Shown here: one piece after another, positions 7,086-11,583 of the stretch
How the letters are laid out: every line of letters starts with the position of its first letter
How positions within the stretch are numbered: position 1 is the first letter of the stretch
Assembly (NCBI GenBank): GCA_003165615.1
Contig: PLWR01000619.1
Location: forward strand, 1-14,326
Direction: 5' to 3'
Source of the DNA: Acidobacteriota bacterium
GTDB lineage: Bacteria > Acidobacteriota > Terriglobia > UBA7540
Length of the DNA: 14,326 bases
Notes under the pieces: model-generated
Seen by the model: only the letters and a program-made list of their open reading frames with translations
Database searches by the model: none
What the model was told of the DNA's origin: nothing
Position numbers and translations under genes: made by a program

Positions 7086-7180
7086 GGCTCGGGACTAGGG
7101 ACTGGGTGCTAGGGACGAGGTGTGGGGCCGGGCTTTTTGCCCTAGCCCCCAGCCCCTGGTACCCAACACCTGATTTTATA
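7086..7180. repeat. Heptad array starting at the base after the transporter stop, first copy of an 88-base-spaced duplication
   Basis: Directly after TAA (7083-7085) the register gives GGCTCGG, GACTAGG, GACTGGG, TGCTAGG, GACGAGG, TGTGGGG and CCGGGCT. After a short T-rich centre it continues on the opposite polarity as CCCTAGC, CCCCAGC, CCCTGGT, ACCCAAC and ACCTGAT. The two halves look like opposed arms but pair only weakly. The segment 7109-7180 is repeated at 7197-7268. Confidence 0.8.
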
Positions 7181-7268
7181 GACTGGAGCCTGGATTCTAG
7201 GGACGAGGTGTGGGGCCGGGTTTTTTTGCCCTAGCCCCCAGCCCCTGGTACCCAGCACCTAATTTTAT
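7181..7268. repeat. Second, nearly identical copy of the heptad element, ending in the yicC start codon
   Basis: From 7197 the sequence repeats 7109-7180 almost exactly, offset by 88 bases. Differences are a longer T-run in the centre (seven T instead of C plus five T) and single changes such as ACCCAGC for ACCCAAC and ACCTAAT for ACCTGAT. Units GACTGGA, GCCTGGA and TTCTAGG join the copies in the same 7-base register. The last unit ends at 7263, three bases before the yicC ATG at 7267, and the copy's TTTTAT end runs into that codon. Confidence 0.85.
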
Positions 7269-8163
7269 GATTCGCAGCATGACCGGTTATAGCCGCGTGG
7301 AAGCCGAAGATGCGGGCTTCTCCCTCACGGTGAGCATTCGCGCCACTAATCATCGCTTTCTCGATCCCCAGTTGCGGCTGCCTTCCAGCCTGGAAGCCCT
7401 GGAACCCGTCGTGCGGCGCCTACTGAAAGAGTTCATTTCGCGCGGCCACGTGGAAATCTCTTTAGGGTTTACCGGCGCGGGGGCCACTGAACTTGAGATT
7501 GACCGCAAGCTCCTGGCGGCGTACCTGAAAGGGTACCAGATGCTGAAGCAGGAATTCGGCGCGGGGGCGGAGCCCGACCTGCTGGCGCTGCTGCGCGTTC
7601 CCGGATTGGTGGCAAACGGCAGCAGTGAAATGTCGCCGGAAGAGTTGGAGCGCATTCGCCAGGTGTCAGAGCGGGCGGTGGCGGAGGCACTGCAGAAGTT
7701 GAACGAAATGCGCGCCCGCGAAGGGGAATCGCTGGAACGTGACTTGCAGGCACGGTTCGCGCGCTTGGAAACACTGTGTTCAAGCATCTCCCAACTGGCG
7801 GAAAAGGCGCCGCTGTATTACAAACAGCGCTTGGAAGGCCGCATTCGCGATCTTGCCGGCAGTGCGGAAATGGACGGCGCGCGCCTGGCGCAAGAAGTGG
7901 CCTACCTCGCCTCGCGCTCCGACATTGCGGAGGAGTTGACGCGCTTCCAGAGTCACCTGGACCAGGTTCGCCATCTCTTGCAGGACAGTTCGGAAGTGGG
8001 CAAGAAGCTCGACTTCCTGCTTCAGGAAATGAATCGCGAGGCCAATACCCTGCTCTCCAAAACCACCGACGTCCCGGAAGTGGGACTGGAGATTACCCGG
8101 CAGGCCATCGAGATGAAGACGGAAATCGAAAAACTGCGCGAACAAGCGCAAAACATCGAGTGA
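7267..8163 (+). CDS. yicC: YicC/YloC family endoribonuclease
   Basis: A protein of 298 residues, normal for the family. It opens with MIRSMTGYSRVE, the near-invariant YicC N-terminus, which fixes the start at 7267 although no Shine-Dalgarno precedes it. The N-terminal domain continues with SIRATNHRFLDPQLRLP and RGHVEISL. The C-terminal domain (DUF1732) has SDIAEELTRFQSHLDQ and KKLDFLLQEMNREANT (from residue 246), then TRQAIEMKTEIEKLREQAQN; these glutamate-rich motifs hold the metal-binding residues in characterised members. E. coli YicC is a manganese-dependent endoribonuclease involved in small-RNA turnover. The gene heads the common yicC-gmk-rpoZ-coaBC order. It is preceded by duplicated heptad elements and followed directly by another heptad array. 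Confidence 0.93.
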   Translation: MIRSMTGYSRVEAEDAGFSLTVSIRATNHRFLDPQLRLPSSLEALEPVVRRLLKEFISRGHVEISLGFTGAGATELEIDRKLLAAYLKGYQMLKQEFGAGAEPDLLALLRVPGLVANGSSEMSPEELERIRQVSERAVAEALQKLNEMRAREGESLERDLQARFARLETLCSSISQLAEKAPLYYKQRLEGRIRDLAGSAEMDGARLAQEVAYLASRSDIAEELTRFQSHLDQVRHLLQDSSEVGKKLDFLLQEMNREANTLLSKTTDVPEVGLEITRQAIEMKTEIEKLREQAQNIE

Positions 8164-8316
8164 GGGAATTGCCGATTGCCGATTGCCGATTTTCGATTGG
8201 AAGTAGCGGCGAATTTACCTCGCCAATGCCGGCGTAAAGCCGGTTGTACTGTGCGCTGAAAAATGAAAACTTCCTGTCTTTCAATCGTCCATCGGCCATC
8301 GAAAATCGGCAATCCT
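8164..8316. repeat. Heptad inverted repeat spanning the yicC-gmk gap
   Basis: The left array starts at the base after the yicC TGA: GGGAATT, GCCGATT three times, TTCGATT (8164-8198). The right array (8282-8316) reads CAATCGT, CCATCGG, CCATCGA, AAATCGG and CAATCCT. The arms are near-perfect reverse complements over about 19 bases (GATTGCCGATTTTCGAT-type sequence at 8181-8198 against 8296-8314, one mismatch). Between them lies an unrelated REP-like segment (8203-8250). Confidence 0.85.
8203..8250. repeat. REP-like double-stem element nested inside the heptad hairpin
   Basis: GGCGA (8208-8212) pairs with TCGCC (8220-8224), and GCCGGC (8228-8233) pairs with GCCGG (8239-8243) around GTAAA. The outer bases GTA and TAC also match. 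Two adjacent GC-rich stems in about 48 bases resemble REP-type intergenic elements. It sits in the loop of the heptad inverted repeat and does not follow the 7-base register. Confidence 0.55.
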
Positions 8317-8326
8317 GAGTGCGACC

Positions 8327-8974
8327 ATGTCGAATGCGGCAAGAAATAACAAATCTCCGGTGATACGTGGCAGCATCATCGTGATTTCGGCGCCCTCGGG
8401 CTCAGGGAAATCAACCTTGATCAAGCAGCTGATGGCTGCTTCTCCGAACCTGTGTTTCTCGGTTTCTTATACCACGCGCAAGCCGCGGGCGACGGAGAAG
8501 CACGGCCGGGACTACTTCTTCGTTTCGCGCAAGGTTTTCGAACGGATGGTTTTCCGTAACGAGTTTGTGGAATGGGCGGACGTTTTCGGGCATCTGTACG
8601 GCACGGCGCACAAGCAATTGGCAGACGCTCAGGAAGCGGGCCACGACATCCTGCTGGATATCGATGTACAAGGGCATCAGCAGGTGCGCCAGCGGCTCCC
8701 GGAGGCAGTGAGCGTGTTCATTCTGCCCCCGTCGTTTCAGGAGTTGTCGCGACGCCTTCGTGATCGCCACTCCGACGCGCCGGAAGAGATTGAACGAAGG
8801 CTGCAAACGGCACGCGAGGAAATTGCCCATTGGCCTGAGTACGAATACCTGGTGGTGAACGATCACCTGAAAGATGCCATCCAGGCGCTGCGGGCAATTG
8901 TTCGAGCGGCACGTTTCCGCCGTCCCAGCCAGGCGGGGCGGGTGGAGAAAATCATGGGCAAGTTTGGAGGATAA
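8327..8974 (+). CDS. gmk: Guanylate kinase
   Basis: A protein of 215 residues that converts GMP and ATP to GDP and ADP in the cytoplasm. The P-loop APSGSGKST is at residues 22-30, after a 15-residue N-terminal extension. The GMP-binding region follows: SYTTRKPRATEKHGRDYFFV, then EFVEWADVFGHLYGT, then DILLDIDVQGHQQVR with the acidic residues expected in the active site. The lid region has IFILPPS-like VFILPPSFQELSRRLRDR, and the C-terminus has YEYLVVND. No strong Shine-Dalgarno is seen before ATG 8327; the start is set by family alignment. The rpoZ start lies five bases after the stop, so the two are almost certainly co-transcribed. Confidence 0.96.
   Translation: MSNAARNNKSPVIRGSIIVISAPSGSGKSTLIKQLMAASPNLCFSVSYTTRKPRATEKHGRDYFFVSRKVFERMVFRNEFVEWADVFGHLYGTAHKQLADAQEAGHDILLDIDVQGHQQVRQRLPEAVSVFILPPSFQELSRRLRDRHSDAPEEIERRLQTAREEIAHWPEYEYLVVNDHLKDAIQALRAIVRAARFRRPSQAGRVEKIMGKFGG
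8965..8970 (+). promoter_or_regulatory. Ribosome binding site of rpoZ, inside the end of gmk
   Basis: TGGAGG lies nine bases before ATG 8980 and overlaps the last gmk codons, indicating translational coupling of gmk and rpoZ. Confidence 0.75.
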
Positions 8975-8979
8975 CGTAA

Positions 8980-9198
8980 ATGGAAATACCTCAGAACCTG
9001 GATAGCAAATTTCGATTCATACTGGTCGCTGCCAGGCGTGCACGCCAACTGCAGGCAGGAGCCAAACCGCTGCTTCAGACTGCCTCCAAGAGACCGACGC
9101 GGATTGCTCAACAGGAAGTTGGCGCGGGACTGGTGCCCATCGAATTCGTGGGACTGGCAACCCTCGAAAAAGGCCCAAAGAAGAAGGCGGCCAAGTAA
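8980..9198 (+). CDS. rpoZ: DNA-directed RNA polymerase omega subunit
   Basis: A protein of 72 residues. The core NLDSKFRFILVAARRARQLQ followed by AGAKP matches the conserved omega helix that clamps the beta' C-terminus (compare the FDLVLVAARRARQ region of E. coli omega). RPTRIAQQEVGAGLVPIEF matches the second conserved part. The lysine-rich tail GPKKKAAK is typical of short omega proteins. Position directly behind gmk is the usual arrangement in many phyla. The protein helps RNA polymerase assembly and in proteobacteria takes part in ppGpp binding. Confidence 0.92.
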   Translation: MEIPQNLDSKFRFILVAARRARQLQAGAKPLLQTASKRPTRIAQQEVGAGLVPIEFVGLATLEKGPKKKAAK

Positions 9199-9306
9199 GG
9201 AGTACAGTGACGAGTGACGAGTGACAAGTGACGAGCAAGAAGGACGTGCCAGGCAAGAGTGGGTCCTGGTTGCTTGTCACTTGTCACTCGTCACTCGTCA
9301 CTTCTT
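9199..9306. repeat. Long heptad inverted repeat filling the rpoZ-coaBC gap
   Basis: From the base after the rpoZ TAA the 7-base register gives GGAGTAC, AGTGACG twice, AGTGACA, AGTGACG and AGCAAGA. The right side (9272-9306) gives GCTTGTC, ACTTGTC, ACTCGTC twice and ACTTCTT. Arms 9207-9245 and 9263-9301 are reverse complements at 36 of 39 positions, with the first 26 perfect and a 17-base loop. The array ends two bases before the coaBC ATG at 9309, and no Shine-Dalgarno is visible. There is no T-run after the stem, so it is not a classical terminator. Confidence 0.92.
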
Positions 9307-9308
9307 AT

Positions 9309-10526
9309 ATGCGAATTGCCTTAGGCGTTTGCGGAGGAATCGCTGCCTACAAGGCAGCGGAATTGGTGCGCCTGCTCCAGGACAAGGGCTTGGACGTGCA
9401 GGTGGTAATGACCCGCCGCGCGCGGGAATTCGTCACGCCTCTCACCTTCGCCGCGCTTTCCGGGCACAAGGTCATCACCGAGATGTTCGGCGGGGCCGAG
9501 GGATCGAGCAACGTGGAAAGCGCCATCGAGCACATCGCGGTGGCCCAGTCGATTGACGCCTTCGTGATCGCTCCCGCCACGGCCAACGTGCTGGCCAAAA
9601 TGGCGCACGGCATCGCGGATGACTTCCTCACCACGCTTTGCCTGGCCACCAAAGCGCCGCTGATTGTTGCTCCGGCCATGAACGTCAACATGTGGGAGCA
9701 CCCGGCCACCCAGCAAAACCTGGAGATTCTCCGCAGCCGGGGCGTGCGCGTGGTGAATCCCGATGAAGGTTACCTTGCCTGCGGCATGACCGGCGCCGGC
9801 CGTTTGGCTTCGCCCGTGTGCATCGCGCAAGCCGTGTTTGAAACGCTTGGCCTGCGCGAGGATCTGGCGGGCGAAGTGGTTTTGGTGACGGCAGGCCCCA
9901 CGGAAGAACCTCTCGACGCGGTTCGCTACATCAGCAATCGTTCGAGCGGGAAAATGGGGTACGCCCTTGCCGAGGCCGCCCGCCGCCGCGGCGCGCGGGT
10001 TCTCCTGATTAGTGGACCCACGCGCATGGAACCGCCCGCGGCCCACACCTTCGAGCGGGTTCGCACCGCCGCGGAAATGGAAGCAGTGGTGCTCCGCCAC
10101 GCCGCTGCTGCCACCGTGATCGTGATGGCCGCCGCCGTCGCCGATTTCCGTCCCCCCACCCCGCATGTAGGAAAAATCAAAAAGCAGCACAGCCCCGCCG
10201 TTGTAAAGCTTGAACCCACGGCGGATATCCTCGCCGATATTTCGCGCCGACGCCGGAACGGGCAAATCATTATCGGGTTTGCCGCCGAGACTGAGAATTT
10301 GATTGAAAACGCCGCGGCCAAGCTTCGCGCCAAAGGCCTGGACTTTCTTGTGGCGAATGACGTCAGCCAGAACGGCGCGGGCTTCGACGTGGACACCAAC
10401 ATCGTTACCCTGCTCTTCCCCGACGGGCGCAAAATAGAACTGGAAAAAATGAGCAAACTCGACGTCGCCGGCCGCGTGCTAGACGAAGTCGTAGAAATTC
10501 GCAAACGCGATACCGGAGGGAGCTAA
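9309..10526 (+). CDS. coaBC: Bifunctional phosphopantothenoylcysteine decarboxylase / phosphopantothenate-cysteine ligase
   Basis: A 405-residue fusion enzyme that makes phosphopantetheine for coenzyme A. The start at 9309 (MRIALGVCGGIAAYKAAELV) gives residue numbers identical to those known for E. coli Dfp. The CoaC flavoprotein half (about 1-180) has active His75 in AIEHIAV, PATANVLAK, Asn125 in PAMNVNMW and Cys158 in YLACGMTGAGR. The CoaB ligase half (about 190-400) has VLVTAGPTEEPLDAVRYISN with Asn210 followed by RSSGKMG, then AAAVADFRP and Lys289 in GKIKK, then FAAETENL. All key residues are present. A start upstream at 9228 would lie inside the hairpin and is rejected. The gene follows rpoZ across a heptad hairpin and precedes a MITE-like element. 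Confidence 0.96.
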   Translation: MRIALGVCGGIAAYKAAELVRLLQDKGLDVQVVMTRRAREFVTPLTFAALSGHKVITEMFGGAEGSSNVESAIEHIAVAQSIDAFVIAPATANVLAKMAHGIADDFLTTLCLATKAPLIVAPAMNVNMWEHPATQQNLEILRSRGVRVVNPDEGYLACGMTGAGRLASPVCIAQAVFETLGLREDLAGEVVLVTAGPTEEPLDAVRYISNRSSGKMGYALAEAARRRGARVLLISGPTRMEPPAAHTFERVRTAAEMEAVVLRHAAAATVIVMAAAVADFRPPTPHVGKIKKQHSPAVVKLEPTADILADISRRRRNGQIIIGFAAETENLIENAAAKLRAKGLDFLVANDVSQNGAGFDVDTNIVTLLFPDGRKIELEKMSKLDVAGRVLDEVVEIRKRDTGGS

Positions 10527-10550
10527 CAGTCAGCGGAAAGCACACCAATG

Positions 10551-10641
10551 CTGTCATGCCGAGCGCAGCGAAGGATCTCGCTCTGAGTCCTTTCATGGCA
10601 ATGCGAGGCTCTTCGTCGCCTGTGGCTCCTCAGAATGACAG
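10551..10641. mobile_element. MITE-like short inverted-repeat element (TGTCAT family)
   Basis: The element starts CTGTCATGCCGAG (10551-10563), continues CGCAGCGAAGGATCT, and ends CTCAGAATGACAG (10629-10641). The ends are inverted repeats at 11 of 13 positions. Total length is 91 bases, with no coding capacity. The TGTCAT-x2-CGAGCG-x-AGCGA-AGGATCT motif is one I recognise as recurring between genes in many environmental bacteria, and here it occupies most of the coaBC-udg gap. No clear target-site duplication is visible. Whether it is mobilised by a transposase or is a REP-type repeat cannot be told from this copy. Confidence 0.6.
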
Positions 10642-10708
10642 CGCTTGCGTTTTTTTGTAACCTGTGGAATCTGCCGCGCGTGAGCGCCCGCGACGGCAAC
10701 CTTCAAAT

Positions 10709-11566
10709 ATGGACGATGAGACACGCAAAGAACTAACGGCTTGGCTCGAGTTCTATCAAGAACTCGGCATGGAGGGCTTTTATCGCCGCAAGCCGGGTGA
10801 GGTGGAAAGGCCGCCAATTCTTGAGGCGGCGCAGCCAGCGCAGGCCACGGCGGCACCTTCACCGAAACCTGCTCAGTCACCCGTGCCAGCGCGAGGGGCA
10901 ACCCCTCCCGCACTTTCCAAGCCCGTTGCGCCACGAATTCCCTCGCCCACAGTCATTCGCCCTCCTTCTCCGGCTTTCAATCTATTCGAAGCAGCGCCTG
11001 CGCCGCGTTCCGGACCGGAGACGCTGGTGCAAATTCGTCAGGATCTGGGCGATTGCCGCCGCTGCAAGCTGGCGCCCACGCGCAAGACCATTGTGTTTGG
11101 CGACGGGAATCCTCACGCTGAGTTGGTGTTCATTGGTGAGGGGCCAGGCGCCGACGAAGACGAACAAGGCATCCCCTTTGTGGGCCGGGCCGGCAAACTC
11201 CTGAACCGCATGATGCAAACCGTGGGCCTGAAGCGCGAAGACGTTTACATCTGCAACGTGGTCAAATGCCGTCCGCCGATGAACCGCACGCCGGAAAAGG
11301 ATGAAGTTGATTCGTGCTCGCCCTTCCTCTATCGCCAGATTGAAGCCATCAAACCCCGCCTGATCTGCTGCCTGGGAGCCCCTGCCGTCCGCACCGTGCT
11401 AGGCATCAAGGAAGGCATCACCAAAATTCGCGGCCAATTCTACAATTTTGGCTCCACCAAAGCCCTCGCCACCGTCCACCCCGCCTACGTCCTGCGCAAT
11501 CCCCGCGAAGAAAAAATCCTGCGCGAGGACTTTGAGAAGATCCGTGACTTCCTGAAGGGTGCGTAG
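10709..11566 (+). CDS. udg: Family 4 (type-4) uracil-DNA glycosylase with N-terminal linker extension
   Basis: A 285-residue iron-sulphur repair enzyme that removes uracil from DNA. ATG 10709 was preferred to an upstream GTG at 10664, which would translate the gap. Four cluster cysteines are present: Cys116 and Cys119 (CRRC), Cys187 (VVKCRPP) and Cys203 (DSCSPF). Motif [13 protein letters not shown] starts at residue 143, and the DNA-binding motif HPAYVLR is at 257-263. Residues 1-28 form a small helical piece ([20 protein letters not shown]), followed by about 70 residues rich in Pro and Ala, a flexible linker before the catalytic domain. Such N-terminal extensions occur in bacterial members also annotated as SPO1 DNA polymerase-related proteins. 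It ends in tandem TAG stops, 17 bases before the ankyrin gene. Confidence 0.92.
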   Translation: MDDETRKELTAWLEFYQELGMEGFYRRKPGEVERPPILEAAQPAQATAAPSPKPAQSPVPARGATPPALSKPVAPRIPSPTVIRPPSPAFNLFEAAPAPRSGPETLVQIRQDLGDCRRCKLAPTRKTIVFGDGNPHAELVFIGEGPGADEDEQGIPFVGRAGKLLNRMMQTVGLKREDVYICNVVKCRPPMNRTPEKDEVDSCSPFLYRQIEAIKPRLICCLGAPAVRTVLGIKEGITKIRGQFYNFGSTKALATVHPAYVLRNPREEKILREDFEKIRDFLKGA

Positions 11567-11573
11567 TAGGCAC

Positions 11574-11578
11574 GGAGG
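11574..11578 (+). promoter_or_regulatory. Ribosome binding site of the ankyrin gene
   Basis: GGAGG lies five bases before ATG 11584, inside the 17-base gap behind the uracil-DNA glycosylase stop. This supports both the start and co-transcription with the upstream gene. Confidence 0.75.
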
Positions 11579-11583
11579 GAACG

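Noticed and set aside
7128..7146. Intrinsic terminator after msbA
   Set aside because: The T-run lies in the loop between opposed heptad arms, not after the stem.
2176..9306. CRISPR array as an explanation for the regular repeats
   Set aside because: The units are 7 bases with no spacers of constant length, no conserved longer repeat and no cas genes.
9321..10265. 314-codon minus-strand frame opposite coaBC
   Set aside because: Antisense shadow in GC-rich coding DNA. CoaBC has every catalytic residue in place.
10638..10657. Rho-independent terminator at the T-run after the MITE-like element
   Set aside because: The T-run is not directly preceded by a stable stem; the nearest pairing is the distant 13-base terminal repeat.
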